DNA from: Nosocomiicoccus ampullae
GTDB taxonomy: Bacteria > Bacillota > Bacilli > Staphylococcales > Salinicoccaceae
Assembly: GCF_019357495.1 (NCBI RefSeq)
Contig: NZ_CP079110.1
Coordinates: forward strand, 1,426,001-1,490,000
Direction of reading: 5' to 3'
Length of the DNA: 64,000 nucleotides
Positions 19,999 to 30,312 of the stretch are shown here, piece by piece (position 1 is the first letter of the stretch; every line of letters begins with the position of its first letter). Both the position numbers and the translations under genes were made by a program. The notes under the pieces are model-generated. The model saw nothing but the letters and a program-made list of their open reading frames with translations. It had not been told where the DNA came from and did not search any database.

Positions 19999-22068
19999 TT
20001 ATTTGTTGTCTGTATCGTCTTGTACATTACGTTGTTCGTTTGGATTTTTTGAATCCAGGTCATCTGTAACGTCTTCATCGTCAGTCATTTCTGGACGAGA
20101 GACTTCTTTCTCATCATCAGAAACATCTTCATGATGTTGTAGTTTTTCTTTAATTTCCTCGTATGAGTGACCAGCTTTTACGTCATCTCCATCATCTTCT
20201 TCTAGATGACTGTCATCGTATTGACGTTCAGGTAATTTACCCTCGTGGAATAACCCTTCGATTTGTTCGCGGTCTAACGTTTCTTCAACGAGTAATGTTT
20301 CTGCAATTAAAGTAAGTTGTTCTTGATGCGTTGTTAAGATATCATGACATCTTTCATACGCTTCTTTAACAATCTTCTGAACTTCTAAGTCAATCTCATA
20401 AGCAAATGTGTCTGAATAGCTTGGTTCGCTACCCATTTCTTTACCTAAGAATACTTGTCCACCTGTTTCACCGAACTGAATTGGTCCAAGTTTTTCACTC
20501 ATACCAAATTCTTTAACCATTTTTCTCGCAAGACTTGTTGTTCTTTGGAAGTCGTTATGAGCACCTGTTGATGCTTCACCAAATGTTACTTCTTCTGCAA
20601 CACGTCCTCCAAGTAAACCAACAATTCTGTCTTGAAGTTCTGGTTTTGTCATAAAGTAGCGGTCTTCTTTCGGTAGCATTACTGCATACCCACCTGCTTG
20701 ACCACGTGGAACAATCGTAACTTTATGGACTGTTTCCGCTTCGTCTAATACCATACCAATCACTGTATGTCCTGCTTCGTGGAACGCTACAATACGGCGT
20801 TCTTTTTCACTCATTACGCGTGATTTCTTCGCAGGTCCTGCGATTACGCGGTCTGTTGCTTCATCGACGTCTCTCATATCGACTTTGTTTTTACCTGCAC
20901 GAGTCGCAACAAGTGACGCTTCGTTTAGTAAGTTTTCTAAGTCCGCACCAGAGAATCCTGGTGTACGTTGTGCGATTGCTTTTAAGTCTACCGTTTCGTC
21001 TAATGGTTTGTTACGTGCATGTACTCTAAGTACTGCTTCACGACCTTTAACGTCTGGTAAACCAACTTGAATTTGTCTGTCAAAACGACCTGGACGTAAT
21101 AGCGCTGGGTCTAAAATATCTGCACGGTTTGTTGCTGCGATCATAATGATTCCTTCATTACTCGCAAATCCGTCCATTTCTACAAGTAATTGGTTTAGTG
21201 TTTGTTCACGTTCATCGTGTCCACCACCGACACCAGCACCACGTTGACGACCAACAGCGTCAATCTCATCAATAAAGATAATACATGGTGAATTTTTCTT
21301 CGCTTGTTCGAATAAGTCACGTACACGTGACGCACCTACACCAACAAACATCTCAACAAAGTCAGAACCTGAAATTGAGAAGAATGGTACGCCCGCTTCA
21401 CCTGCGACAGCACGAGCGATTAACGTCTTACCAGTACCTGGAGGTCCTGTAAGTAGTACCCCTTTAGGAATACGCGCACCCATTTTGTCAAATTTACGGT
21501 GATCTTTTAAGAAGTCTACAACTTCAACTAATTCTGCTTTTTCTTCATCTGCTCCGGCTACGTCAGAGAAGCGTGTTTTTGATTTCGTATTATCAAATTG
21601 CTTCGCCTTACTTTTACCGAAGTTCATCATACGGTTTCCACCGCCGCCTTGTGCGTTTGACATTAAGAATAAGAAGAAAAATAGAATTACAAGTAGCGGT
21701 ATAAATGTAAATAACATACCTGTCCAAGGACTTTGTTCCTCTGCAGGCTCTACGTTAAATGTTAAGTCTTTATCTTCTTTAGCTGTTTCTAAAATTGAAT
21801 CTAAATCTTGTGATGCATTATAAGGAATAACTGTACTAAACGATTCATGATCATTTTGATCTTTTAATTTACCATTTACTAAGTAAACGTTGCTCTCTGG
21901 TTGAATCGTCATTTTTTCTATGTCTTTGTTATCCAAAGCTTCTATAAATTGGTTGTATTGCAGTTCTTTGTCTGCCTGCGCACCACCATTAAAACTTTGG
22001 AAAATACCGAATAATATTACTGCTAATATTGCTAAAAGCAATATATTACGGCCAGTTTTTTTAGGCAT
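19999..22068 (-). CDS. ftsH: ATP-dependent zinc metalloprotease FtsH
   Basis: Membrane-bound AAA+ protease that degrades damaged membrane and regulatory proteins. 689 residues: membrane helices at about 7-25 and 112-135 flank an extracytoplasmic domain. The AAA core has Walker A GPPGTGKT (about 206-213), Walker B IIFIDEID, the pore loop MFVGVG and an SRH arginine region (LLRPGRFD). The protease site is HEAGH (about 431-435). A long acidic tail rich in Asp and Glu (about 625-689) is disposable and variable in the family. It follows tilS-hpt as in other Bacillales, 73 bases after hpt; the gap probably holds its promoter. Confidence 0.97.
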   Translation of the reverse strand: MPKKTGRNILLLAILAVILFGIFQSFNGGAQADKELQYNQFIEALDNKDIEKMTIQPESNVYLVNGKLKDQNDHESFSTVIPYNASQDLDSILETAKEDKDLTFNVEPAEEQSPWTGMLFTFIPLLVILFFFLFLMSNAQGGGGNRMMNFGKSKAKQFDNTKSKTRFSDVAGADEEKAELVEVVDFLKDHRKFDKMGARIPKGVLLTGPPGTGKTLIARAVAGEAGVPFFSISGSDFVEMFVGVGASRVRDLFEQAKKNSPCIIFIDEIDAVGRQRGAGVGGGHDEREQTLNQLLVEMDGFASNEGIIMIAATNRADILDPALLRPGRFDRQIQVGLPDVKGREAVLRVHARNKPLDETVDLKAIAQRTPGFSGADLENLLNEASLVATRAGKNKVDMRDVDEATDRVIAGPAKKSRVMSEKERRIVAFHEAGHTVIGMVLDEAETVHKVTIVPRGQAGGYAVMLPKEDRYFMTKPELQDRIVGLLGGRVAEEVTFGEASTGAHNDFQRTTSLARKMVKEFGMSEKLGPIQFGETGGQVFLGKEMGSEPSYSDTFAYEIDLEVQKIVKEAYERCHDILTTHQEQLTLIAETLLVEETLDREQIEGLFHEGKLPERQYDDSHLEEDDGDDVKAGHSYEEIKEKLQHHEDVSDDEKEVSRPEMTDDEDVTDDLDSKNPNEQRNVQDDTDNK

Positions 22069-22141
22069 CCGTAATCCTCCGTTTCTATTACACTAAAAGA
22101 AATATTAACATAGTTCTTCATGTATGTTCTACTGTTTTGCA

Positions 22142-22684
22142 TTACTCATATAGTTCTGGCTTTAATAAGCCAATGTAAGGTAAGTTACGGTATTTTTCAT
22201 TAAAGTCCAATCCATAACCAACAACAAATCCTTCAGGGATTTTTGTTCCAACATATTTTACTTCAACATCCAACTTACGATCTTCGACCGGCTTATCTAG
22301 AAGTGTGACCACTTCAACACTCGCCGGTTTTCTTGAACGTAAAAACTCAATGATATAATTTAATGTTGCGCCTGTTTCAACAATATCTTCAACGATAACG
22401 ATGTGACGTCCTTCAATTGAAGATGAAAGGTCCTTTAAAATTTTAACGTCGCCTGTAGATTTTGTTCCAACGTAACTCGAAACATCCATAAAATCTAACT
22501 CTAGGTGCGTATCGACGTATTTTACAAGGTCACCCATAAACATAATCGATCCCTTTAATAAGGCAACGAATATCGGCTCTTTACCTTCGTAATCTTTTGT
22601 TAATTCGTCCGCAAGTCGCTTCGTAATTTCTTTGATATCTTCTTCGCTAAAAATTATCGTTTCAATATCATTTCTAAGCGTCAT
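22142..22684 (-). CDS. hpt: Hypoxanthine phosphoribosyltransferase
   Basis: Salvages hypoxanthine (and guanine) to IMP (and GMP) using PRPP. 180 residues, usual length. The PRPP-binding loop is IVIVEDIVETGATLNYI and the C-terminus has VVGYGLDFNEKYRNLPYIG, typical of bacterial HPRT. The ATG at 22684 (MTLRNDIETII) follows GAGGAG by 7 bases; a TTG five codons earlier overlaps that RBS. The start overlaps the end of tilS by 11 bases, the conserved tilS-hpt coupling of Firmicutes. Confidence 0.96.
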   Translation of the reverse strand: MTLRNDIETIIFSEEDIKEITKRLADELTKDYEGKEPIFVALLKGSIMFMGDLVKYVDTHLELDFMDVSSYVGTKSTGDVKILKDLSSSIEGRHIVIVEDIVETGATLNYIIEFLRSRKPASVEVVTLLDKPVEDRKLDVEVKYVGTKIPEGFVVGYGLDFNEKYRNLPYIGLLKPELYE

Positions 22685-23873
22685 AGTTAATCTCCTCAAT
22701 AGTTAAATTTACTTCGCGATTATCTTTATTCAATAGTTTTATTATATTATAAATTTCACCAACTGCAATGATTCTGCCGTTTTCATCAACGATAATTGGC
22801 ATCGTTTTTCGCTTGTCGTTACTAATTTTTTTATCGATAAAAAGCCGACTCACTTTTTTAGTTCCAACGTCCTTTAATTTCACCCGGTCCCCGTTTTGAA
22901 ATGTGCGAACCGTAAGCCCTCTTAGCCCTTTAACAGAGATTTTATACCCATTAAATTCATACGTGCCTGTTGAATCTATTGTTAAATGCGTTTTATAAGT
23001 TTTATCTTCACGGATATAACAATTATCATAGCTACAAACGAACATCTTATGACCAATTGGTAACTCAAACTGACTTTCGTTACTGTCTAATCTTCGTATA
23101 ATTTCTTCGATGTACGTGCGGCTCACTTTGAGCCAAATGCTTAAAATATACACTTTCAATATATGACGACACTGATTAAACTGTGAGCGTTTAAACGGAC
23201 GCTTTAAAAAGGCTTCAGCCTCTGATTTCGCAAGCGCTACTAATGCATTATAATCTTCTTTAAACGCTGTTAAACTCTCTAAATGCAGTGCCTCATGGCT
23301 ATCTACATGAGTTAAAATCTCGTGACGAATGTAATTTCGTGTGTAATCATTTGTTTCGTTCGTCTGATCTAAAAAGTACGTCACATTATAATTATGAGCA
23401 TACGTTTCAATCTCTTTTAAACGAACGTTTAACATCGGACGAACGAATCTTTTGTAAATCTCTTTTATGCCAACACCGTGTAAATAACGACTCGTAAGTA
23501 ACTCGAATATAATACTTTCAAAATCATCGTCTTTATGGTGCGCAGTTAAGCAGTACTGGATATTATTGTTACGCATTTCTTGAAAGAAAAATTCATAGCG
23601 TAAAAGACGACCTTTTTGTTGAGAGAATTTTTCTATATTTAAAGTTGTTGATAGAAATTTAAAACCATCACGCTCAACACGTTTTTTTAACGCTTTCTCT
23701 TCGTCGAATGATTCGATTCTTGCACCGTGATTCACATGAAATATATACAACTTACGATATGTGTCTTTGTATGTTGTTTTTAAAAGATTATATAATACCA
23801 TCGAATCAATACCGCCAGATAATGCAAGTGCGATATCATCAGATGGTTTCCAACTGACGTTTAGTTTTACCAT
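22674..23873 (-). CDS. tilS: tRNA(Ile)-lysidine synthetase
   Basis: Modifies C34 of tRNA-Ile(CAT) to lysidine, changing its decoding from AUG to AUA; essential in most bacteria. 399 residues with the PP-loop ATPase motif SGGIDSMVL (about 18-26) and HVNHGAR. The ATG at 23873 is preferred because AAGGTG lies 7 bases upstream. It is somewhat shorter than many TilS proteins (about 420-460), mainly in the C-terminal tRNA-binding part. It is the first gene of tilS-hpt, separated from the S1-domain gene upstream by a terminator. Confidence 0.93.
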   Translation of the reverse strand: MVKLNVSWKPSDDIALALSGGIDSMVLYNLLKTTYKDTYRKLYIFHVNHGARIESFDEEKALKKRVERDGFKFLSTTLNIEKFSQQKGRLLRYEFFFQEMRNNNIQYCLTAHHKDDDFESIIFELLTSRYLHGVGIKEIYKRFVRPMLNVRLKEIETYAHNYNVTYFLDQTNETNDYTRNYIRHEILTHVDSHEALHLESLTAFKEDYNALVALAKSEAEAFLKRPFKRSQFNQCRHILKVYILSIWLKVSRTYIEEIIRRLDSNESQFELPIGHKMFVCSYDNCYIREDKTYKTHLTIDSTGTYEFNGYKISVKGLRGLTVRTFQNGDRVKLKDVGTKKVSRLFIDKKISNDKRKTMPIIVDENGRIIAVGEIYNIIKLLNKDNREVNLTIEEINYDA

Positions 23874-23895
23874 GGCCAACACCTTAAAAGATAAA

Positions 23896-23920
23896 AAAGG
23901 CTAGAAAATTCCAGCCTTTT
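23896..23920 (-). terminator. Terminator after the S1-domain gene
   Basis: Stem AAAAGGCT/AGCCTTTT, extended by GAA/TTC around an AT loop, with flanking T run on the minus strand. Confidence 0.7.
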
Positions 23921-23933
23921 TTATTTCTGTTAT

Positions 23934-24296
23934 TTAACGGCCTCCGCGACGCGCTTCAGCTTGCCTTTTAATTGAACTCATACGTTCTTCACTATCTTTT
24001 AAGAAGTTAGATAGTTTCTTTTCGAAGTCTTCTGGAGACTGTTCTTTACGCTGTCTCTTAGGTTTTTCTGCTTGTTTTATTGATAGCGAGATTTTGCCGT
24101 CATCACCAACGGATAATACTTTCACTTTAACCTCATCATTTACTTTTACATGGTCGTTAATATCTTCTACGAATTTGTTTGCGACCTCACTGATGTGTAC
24201 TAGTCCACTTTTTCCGTCTGGTAATTCTACAAACGCTCCAAAAGGTTTAACCCCTGTAACTTTTCCGACGACTTTTTCGCCAACTTCAACTGACAT
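23934..24296 (-). CDS. yabR: S1 RNA-binding domain protein (YabR/CvfD type)
   Basis: 120 residues: one S1 domain (about 1-75, VEVGEKVVGKVTGVKPFGAF, then GLVHISEVANKFV) and a basic tail rich in Lys, Arg and Glu ending RRGGR. Proteins of this type associate with ribosomes and are described as general stress or virulence regulators in some Firmicutes. It sits between divIC and tilS, the conserved position of B. subtilis yabR. The domain is certain; the molecular role is known only loosely. Confidence 0.9.
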   Translation of the reverse strand: MSVEVGEKVVGKVTGVKPFGAFVELPDGKSGLVHISEVANKFVEDINDHVKVNDEVKVKVLSVGDDGKISLSIKQAEKPKRQRKEQSPEDFEKKLSNFLKDSEERMSSIKRQAEARRGGR

Positions 24297-24362
24297 GAAA
24301 TTATATATCCTCCTGAATATTCTTTTAATTACTACTAATCATACCATTAAACTAGATAATAA

Positions 24363-24746
24363 TCACTTTTCTTTATCTTTTTCTTTTTTAGATTCTGGTA
24401 GTGAAAATATGAGTTCTCCACTATCTGACATAAAGAAATCTCCACGTGCAATACGTCTAATATAATTATCATCGTTTAACTGCGCAATTTCTTGTTTTAG
24501 CGCTTCATGTTCTTCATTTGTTTCCTCTAAGACGAGTTCTGTGTCTCTCACCTCATCTTGAAGATTTCTATTTTCAACTTTTTGGTTGATGCCTATTGAT
24601 ATGAATACAAATGTTAAGACAAATGCAAGTATACTCATTGCTAACATACGTCGGCGTCGAACTTTTCGTTCACCTTTTAACACTTCACGTTTTGTATCAG
24701 AATCGATCGTATATTTATTGAGCATTTTTATAATTTTGTTTGTCAT
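24363..24746 (-). CDS. divIC: Cell division protein DivIC
   Basis: Bitopic septum protein that works with FtsL and DivIB in the divisome. 127 residues: a basic cytoplasmic N-terminus (about 1-33), one membrane helix (about 34-53, MLAMSILAFVLTFVFISIGI) and an extracytoplasmic coiled coil with heptads (EVRDTELVLEETNEEHEALKQ, shown in part). It ends with a charged SKKEKDKEK tail. Gene order rqcP-divIC-yabR-tilS is conserved in Bacillales and supports the call. Confidence 0.93.
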   Translation of the reverse strand: MTNKIIKMLNKYTIDSDTKREVLKGERKVRRRRMLAMSILAFVLTFVFISIGINQKVENRNLQDEVRDTELVLEETNEEHEALKQEIAQLNDDNYIRRIARGDFFMSDSGELIFSLPESKKEKDKEK

Positions 24747-24792
24747 TTGTATTCACATCCTTTTTATTAATTTTACACGATTTTTAAGCGAG

Positions 24793-25065
24793 TTACCATT
24801 CAGAATCATCTTCGATTTTTTCATCGTTTATCAATTCTATCATTTGTTCTGCTTCTTCTTTTTTTGCATGTTCTTTTAAGTCGAGAACTTTATACGTGAC
24901 GATGCGTTTTCCGAATCTTATTTTTAACTCATCACCCACTTCAACATTCGTTCCAGCTTTAGCGACTCTACCGTTTACTTCGATACGCCCATCATCACTC
25001 ATCGTTTTAGCAAGTGGACGACGCTTAATAATTCGCGATACTTTTAAAAATTTATCGAGTCTCAT
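24793..25065 (-). CDS. rqcP: RqcP, S4-domain ribosome quality control factor
   Basis: 90-residue S4-type RNA-binding protein, formerly YabO. In B. subtilis it binds the obstructed 50S subunit with RqcH and supports poly-alanine tailing of stalled peptides. The S4 fold is clear: MRLDKFLKVSRIIKRRPLAK, DDGRIEVNGR and VEVGDELKIRFGKR. An acidic C-terminal tail follows. Its start overlaps the end of mazG by 14 bases, so the two are translationally coupled. Confidence 0.93.
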   Translation of the reverse strand: MRLDKFLKVSRIIKRRPLAKTMSDDGRIEVNGRVAKAGTNVEVGDELKIRFGKRIVTYKVLDLKEHAKKEEAEQMIELINDEKIEDDSEW

Positions 25066-26212
25066 TCGTATCCTCCAATATTTCAGATAATGATTTTTCG
25101 TTGTGGATCGTTTCTTTCATCCACTCAAGTACTTTTGTCGCGTACTCTTTTTCGTATTTAACGCGTTCTGTTTTACCTTCTTTTTTCTTTTGAGCATTCC
25201 ATACTTCTTTTAAGTCGTCACTGTTATTGACAACCGCATCTCCAAAGACGTGCGGATGTCTATGGACGATTTTACGATTTAAACTTTCTAATATATCGTG
25301 GAAGTTAAAGTAGCCGTCACGCTCAGCGATTGCTGCATGAAGTCCAACCTGTAGTAAAATGTCTCCGAGTTCTTCAACGAGTAAATCGTCATCTTCTTTT
25401 TCAATCGCTTCAATAACTTCGTACGATTCTTCAATTAAAAATCGTTCAAGTGACTCGTGGGTTTGAACTTTATCCCACGGACAACCATTCTCTCCGACGA
25501 GCACTTGGTAAATTTCACGCATATAATACACCGATCGATTATCTAAGTCCGTACTTTCCACTTTTGGTACAAACATCGTCATTAAATTTGAGTTCGGTAC
25601 ATCATAATCGATTTCTTCAAGTGGTTTTGTAATTAGAGTTTCACTTTCACTTCCAGCACCAATAATCAGCGTCACTACTGTACTCGGGTCGTAATACTCG
25701 AGAAGTGTGAGTTTTGCGTCAGATACGGAAAACTGATCGTACACTTGAGTGATTAATGTATGCTGATGGTGATTTAAATCTTTTTCAGCGAGTGTTGACG
25801 CGTCTAATATTTGAAATCCTTCATTTACAGGAATATTGACCGCTTCAATACATACATCGATGAAACTTTGCCCACCGATAATCTCTACATTAACGTCTTC
25901 ATCATTATTTAATAGTAATTCTGTCGTCGTTTCATAGAGTAGCGGTGATCCTGGCACAGCGTAGATGACGCCTTCGTCTTTTCCTCGCTTGAGTAATTCT
26001 TTGACTATTTTTTCGTACGTTTCTTCAAATGTCTCGCTTTCGATATAGTAATCATCAAACGACTGAAACGGGATATTTTCTTTACGGAGTAACTCAACTG
26101 CTGGATGGTCTTTTGTTCTTAAATATACATAGTCACTTTGTAACAATTTACGGTAGACGCCGACTGTCATATGGTCGACGTCACTACTACCAAGTCCAAC
26201 GACTGTAATCAT
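25052..26212 (-). CDS. mazG: MazG nucleoside triphosphate pyrophosphohydrolase with tetrapyrrole methylase-like domain
   Basis: 386 residues, YabN architecture. The N-terminal half resembles SAM-dependent tetrapyrrole methylases (MITVVGLGSSDVDHMTVGVY; VPGSPLLYE). The C-terminal MazG domain (about 225-365) has the metal-binding pattern EELGDILLQVGLHAAIAE and hydrolyses (d)NTPs, probably damaged ones, to monophosphates. It overlaps mfd by 4 bases at the start and rqcP by 14 bases at the end. In S. aureus, to my knowledge, a polysaccharide-transporter-like gene (B. subtilis yabM) lies between mfd and mazG. Here it is absent. Confidence 0.93.
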   Translation of the reverse strand: MITVVGLGSSDVDHMTVGVYRKLLQSDYVYLRTKDHPAVELLRKENIPFQSFDDYYIESETFEETYEKIVKELLKRGKDEGVIYAVPGSPLLYETTTELLLNNDEDVNVEIIGGQSFIDVCIEAVNIPVNEGFQILDASTLAEKDLNHHQHTLITQVYDQFSVSDAKLTLLEYYDPSTVVTLIIGAGSESETLITKPLEEIDYDVPNSNLMTMFVPKVESTDLDNRSVYYMREIYQVLVGENGCPWDKVQTHESLERFLIEESYEVIEAIEKEDDDLLVEELGDILLQVGLHAAIAERDGYFNFHDILESLNRKIVHRHPHVFGDAVVNNSDDLKEVWNAQKKKEGKTERVKYEKEYATKVLEWMKETIHNEKSLSEILEDTNETR

Positions 26213-29200
26213 ACCGTTTCCTCCTCTTTGCTCTCAGTTGAGCGTTTTAATATGTCAATGAATACTTTAATATCTTTCGTTTTAACCTGGAACTGAATTT
26301 CGTTATTTTCTACACGTATTCTTAATATACGTTTATAGTCCTCAGTATCCATAAATAGTTTCTCACCATTAATCTTTGCTGTTGCATCTTTCGTTAAGTT
26401 TAAATAAAAATAACGCTTATCTTCGTATACTTTATACGCACCGAGTATTAGTGCATATATTTTCACTTTCACGAGATCGATTAAGTTCTCGACTTCAACT
26501 GGATAATCTCCGAAGCGGTCAATCATCTCATCTTCAATATCTCTTAAACCTTCAATACTGTTTACAGATCTCAAACGCTTATATAAATCAATTTTAGATT
26601 GCTCATGTTGAATGTAAGTCGCTGGAAGATATGCGTCGAGTTCAATATCAACTGGTATATTTGCTGGTTCCTCTTCTTCAGTTGATAATCCACGTTTTTC
26701 CAATACTGCACTTTCTAACATATCTGAATATAACTCATATCCTACAGAATCTATAAAACCAGACTGATGTTTACCGAGTAAGTTACCCGCACCACGGATA
26801 TTTAAATCACGCATCGCGATTTTAAACCCACTTCCAAGTTCTGTGTACTCTTTAATTGCAGCAAGTCTTTTTTCAGCAACTTCCGTAAGCACTTTATTTG
26901 GTTGATAGAATAGATATGCATAACTAATTCTATTACTACGACCGACTCTTCCGCGTAACTGGTATAGCTGAGATAATCCAAAACGATCGGCATCTTCAAT
27001 AATTAGCGTATTCGCGTTTGGTACATCGACCCCTGTTTCAATAATCGTCGTTGTAACAATAATATCGTATTCCCCATTTACAAAGGCTTGCATCGTTTCT
27101 TCAATTTCTAATTCTGTCATTCTCGCATGCATGACACCAACACTCGCACCTTCAGCAAGCATTTCAACGTGCGCTGCTTTTTCGTAAATCGTATCCGTAC
27201 GATTATGAAGATAAAACACCTGTCCACCTCGAGCAAGTTCTCTATTAATTGCTTCTTTTACGAAGTTACCATCGTACTCTAAAACGTACGTTTGAACCGG
27301 GAACCTGTTTTGTGGTGGTGTTTCAATAACTGATAAGTCTCTAACACCCATTAAACTCATATGCAGTGTTCTTGGGATTGGTGTTGCTGTTAACGTTAAG
27401 ACATCGACGTTTGTTTTTAGTTGTTTAATACGCTCTTTATGTTTTACCCCGAAGCGCTGCTCTTCGTCGACGATAAGTAAGCCGAGATCTTTAAACTCGA
27501 CCGTTTTACCGAGTATCGTGTGTGTTCCAACGACAATATCAACAGTACCTTCTTTTAATCCTTTTTTTACTTCACGCATTTCTTTCGGTGTTCTAAAACG
27601 AGACATCATTTCAACATTTACCGGGAAATCTTCGATACGTTCAATAAACGTCTCAAAGTGCTGCGCTGCTAAAATAGTTGTTGGTACGAGTACTGCGACT
27701 TGTTTACCATCTTGAACTGCTTTAAATGCTGCACGAATCGCAACTTCTGTTTTACCGTATCCAACATCTCCACATAACAATCTGTCCATCGGTTGAACTT
27801 TTTCCATGTCTTGTTTAATTTCGTGAATTGATGCGAGCTGGTCCGGTGTTTCTTCGTAAGGGAATCTTTCTTCAAATGACTGCACCATATCGTTATCTGA
27901 ACTAAATTTAAATCCTTTCGTCGCTGCACGTTCTTGATAGAGTTTCAATAGTTCGTCGGCAAGCTCGTTTACACTACTTTCAACTTTTGCTTTTGTTTTC
28001 TTCCACTCTGTACCGCCAAGTTTGTGCATTTTCGGAGAACCATCATCACTTGACACATATTTTTGAACGAGATCCATTTGGTCGACTGGAACAAATAACT
28101 GGTCGGTACCTTTATATTGAAGCTTCATATAATCGTTATGGAGTCCGCCCACTTCTAATGTTTCAATACCTAGGTATCTACCGACACCGTGGTGTACGTG
28201 AACGATAAAGTCTCCGACATTTAACTCTTGGTATGATTTAATCTTTTCAGCATTTGATAATTTTCTCGTACGCTTTTTCTTTTTAGACGTTCGGTTATAT
28301 AATTCTTTACTCGTCAGAACCGCTGAATGCATAAACGGTAATATAAATCCTGCTTCAAAATTACCCGTCGTAAGAACGACCCCTTGTTCGACAGAATCTG
28401 GTAAGTCTTTTATATAACTATCTATTTCTAAATCTTCAAGTAGCTGTCTTGTCTTTTTTAACTCGTCATCATCACGAAGTTCGATATTGATTAAAAATCC
28501 ATCTCGGATCATTTGTGTAATATTCGATGCTAAAATATCGTATTGTCCGTAGTAAATTTCTGTTGGTTTTACTGAAATTTTGACGATATCTTGGATTGAG
28601 ACTGGCATATTACTTAAAAACAGTGAGAAATATGCTACGTTTTTCTTGTATAGTCTTTCAAGCTGATGTTCCAGGTAATTCCCACCTTCAGCTAACATCT
28701 TCCCAGCTTCTTGAAGGCTCTCGTAATAATTGTGCATCGCTTGAACTTCACGCTCAAAACTTGCTTCTATATTTTTAACTTCGTCAACTAATATCGTATA
28801 ATCGTCTTTTATATAATCTAAAATTGAAATCTCTTCTTCATGGAGTAAGTGGCTAAACTGACTAAGGTGGGTCATCGTATAATTTTCATCGGTAAGTTTT
28901 TCAAAATACGCATCTAATGTTTCATGTGCTGCCTTATCGATGATGGATTTTGTTTTATCGTATAACTTTGTGATATGTTTAACGAGTTCTACGCGTTCGT
29001 CTTCTTCTAAGACATATTCTGAAAACGGCTCGAGTGTTACAGATTCTAAATTATGTGTAGAACGCTTCGTTTCTTCGTCTATCGCACGAATTGAGTCGAC
29101 TTCTGTGTCAAATAACTCGATACGAACGAGTCCACTCGACATGTAAATGTCAAAAATATCTCCACGAACTGCGAATTCACCAAAGTTCTGGACTTCTTCA

Positions 29201-29685
29201 CGTCTCACGTAACCAATTTCTGTTAAATAGCGAATGAACGAATCATATTCTAAATCGTCACCGAGCGCGATATGTTTTTTATACTCGAGAAGTTTTTCAG
29301 GTCGCATTAATGGTTTCATCAGCCCTTCAGTAGGCACGATAAATAACCCTTTCTCATTCTCAAGAAGGGCATATAATGTTCGCATTCGTTCTTTTTTAAA
29401 TTCAGGGCTTTGGTCTGCCATCGTTTCAATCATAATATCTCCAACAGGGAACGTATAAATATCGTCTGTATACGCACCAAGTTGGTTTTGAAGCTTTTCC
29501 ATCTTATGGTTATTTTCAACAAATAAAACGACAGGCTTATCGTGACTTTCTACAACTTCATGAAAGAGTGGTCCTTTAAACTCTTCAGTTACGCCTGTCA
29601 CTAAAATAGACGTTTCGGATTTATAGTCTAATAGCTCTCTAACACGTGAATCTGATTGGATTCTTTGTCTAATTCTCTCATGCAT
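26209..29685 (-). CDS. mfd: Transcription-repair coupling factor
   Basis: Removes RNA polymerase stalled at DNA lesions and recruits UvrA. 1158 residues, normal length. In order: UvrB-like N-terminal part, RNA polymerase-interacting domain (about 480-550, VGDFIVHVHHGVGRYLGIE), the superfamily 2 translocase with Walker A GDVGYGKTEVA and Walker B DEEQRFG, the RecG-like motif, and a C-terminal TRCF domain. It overlaps pth by 8 bases and mazG by 4, within the pth-mfd-mazG-rqcP run. Confidence 0.97.
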   Translation of the reverse strand: MHERIRQRIQSDSRVRELLDYKSETSILVTGVTEEFKGPLFHEVVESHDKPVVLFVENNHKMEKLQNQLGAYTDDIYTFPVGDIMIETMADQSPEFKKERMRTLYALLENEKGLFIVPTEGLMKPLMRPEKLLEYKKHIALGDDLEYDSFIRYLTEIGYVRREEVQNFGEFAVRGDIFDIYMSSGLVRIELFDTEVDSIRAIDEETKRSTHNLESVTLEPFSEYVLEEDERVELVKHITKLYDKTKSIIDKAAHETLDAYFEKLTDENYTMTHLSQFSHLLHEEEISILDYIKDDYTILVDEVKNIEASFEREVQAMHNYYESLQEAGKMLAEGGNYLEHQLERLYKKNVAYFSLFLSNMPVSIQDIVKISVKPTEIYYGQYDILASNITQMIRDGFLINIELRDDDELKKTRQLLEDLEIDSYIKDLPDSVEQGVVLTTGNFEAGFILPFMHSAVLTSKELYNRTSKKKKRTRKLSNAEKIKSYQELNVGDFIVHVHHGVGRYLGIETLEVGGLHNDYMKLQYKGTDQLFVPVDQMDLVQKYVSSDDGSPKMHKLGGTEWKKTKAKVESSVNELADELLKLYQERAATKGFKFSSDNDMVQSFEERFPYEETPDQLASIHEIKQDMEKVQPMDRLLCGDVGYGKTEVAIRAAFKAVQDGKQVAVLVPTTILAAQHFETFIERIEDFPVNVEMMSRFRTPKEMREVKKGLKEGTVDIVVGTHTILGKTVEFKDLGLLIVDEEQRFGVKHKERIKQLKTNVDVLTLTATPIPRTLHMSLMGVRDLSVIETPPQNRFPVQTYVLEYDGNFVKEAINRELARGGQVFYLHNRTDTIYEKAAHVEMLAEGASVGVMHARMTELEIEETMQAFVNGEYDIIVTTTIIETGVDVPNANTLIIEDADRFGLSQLYQLRGRVGRSNRISYAYLFYQPNKVLTEVAEKRLAAIKEYTELGSGFKIAMRDLNIRGAGNLLGKHQSGFIDSVGYELYSDMLESAVLEKRGLSTEEEEPANIPVDIELDAYLPATYIQHEQSKIDLYKRLRSVNSIEGLRDIEDEMIDRFGDYPVEVENLIDLVKVKIYALILGAYKVYEDKRYFYLNLTKDATAKINGEKLFMDTEDYKRILRIRVENNEIQFQVKTKDIKVFIDILKRSTESKEEETV

Positions 29686-30250
29686 TCACATCACCATTAT
29701 AACGATTCATGACGTCTGTGAATTCATGGTCGATTGCCATTTCACATGCATCTCCTGTAACACTAATTACTTTTTCTAACACAGGTTTATCTTCATCTGT
29801 AAATTTAGATAATACCCATTTTACAATCGGCATCGGACCATCTGGACGACCAATTCCAATACGTACACGTTTATATTTTTCAGTTTTAAAATACTGGTTC
29901 AACGAACGAATTCCATTATGTCCACCAGCACTCCCTTTTTGGCGTAGCCTTAGCTTTCCAATTCCAAGATCCATATCGTCGTACAGAACGAAAACATCAT
30001 CTAAATCGATATTAAAGTAATCAATTAACGGACGTGCGCCTTCACCAGATAAATTCATAAACGTTTGTGGTTTCACGAGTATTACTTTTTCACCATTTAC
30101 TAAACCAACGCCAAAATGACACTTGAATTTACTTTCATCTAGTTCGATATTAAACTTGTCACTTAACTCATCAATTGCCATAAACCCAACATTGTGGCGT
30201 GTATTATCATATTTTGTTCCTGGATTCCCGAGACCAATAAAGCACTTCAT
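29678..30250 (-). CDS. pth: Peptidyl-tRNA hydrolase
   Basis: Frees tRNA from peptidyl-tRNA dropped off ribosomes. 190 residues with GLGNPGTKYDNTRHNVGF, which holds the catalytic histidine, plus KPQTFMNLSGE and the GGHNGIRS motif. The ATG at 30250 (MKCFIGLG) follows GGAGGAAAGAATA; 17 codons of open frame upstream have no RBS. It overlaps mfd by 8 bases. Confidence 0.96.
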   Translation of the reverse strand: MKCFIGLGNPGTKYDNTRHNVGFMAIDELSDKFNIELDESKFKCHFGVGLVNGEKVILVKPQTFMNLSGEGARPLIDYFNIDLDDVFVLYDDMDLGIGKLRLRQKGSAGGHNGIRSLNQYFKTEKYKRVRIGIGRPDGPMPIVKWVLSKFTDEDKPVLEKVISVTGDACEMAIDHEFTDVMNRYNGDVNA

Positions 30251-30268
30251 TATTCTTTCCTCCATATT

Positions 30269-30294
30269 AAAAAAGGCGATGGTCACCCACCGCC
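30269..30294 (-). terminator. Terminator after rplY
   Basis: GGCGATGGT/ACCCACCGCC imperfect stem with a T run on the minus strand, between rplY and pth. Confidence 0.65.
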
Positions 30295-30312
30295 CTAGCA
30301 TAATAATTATAA

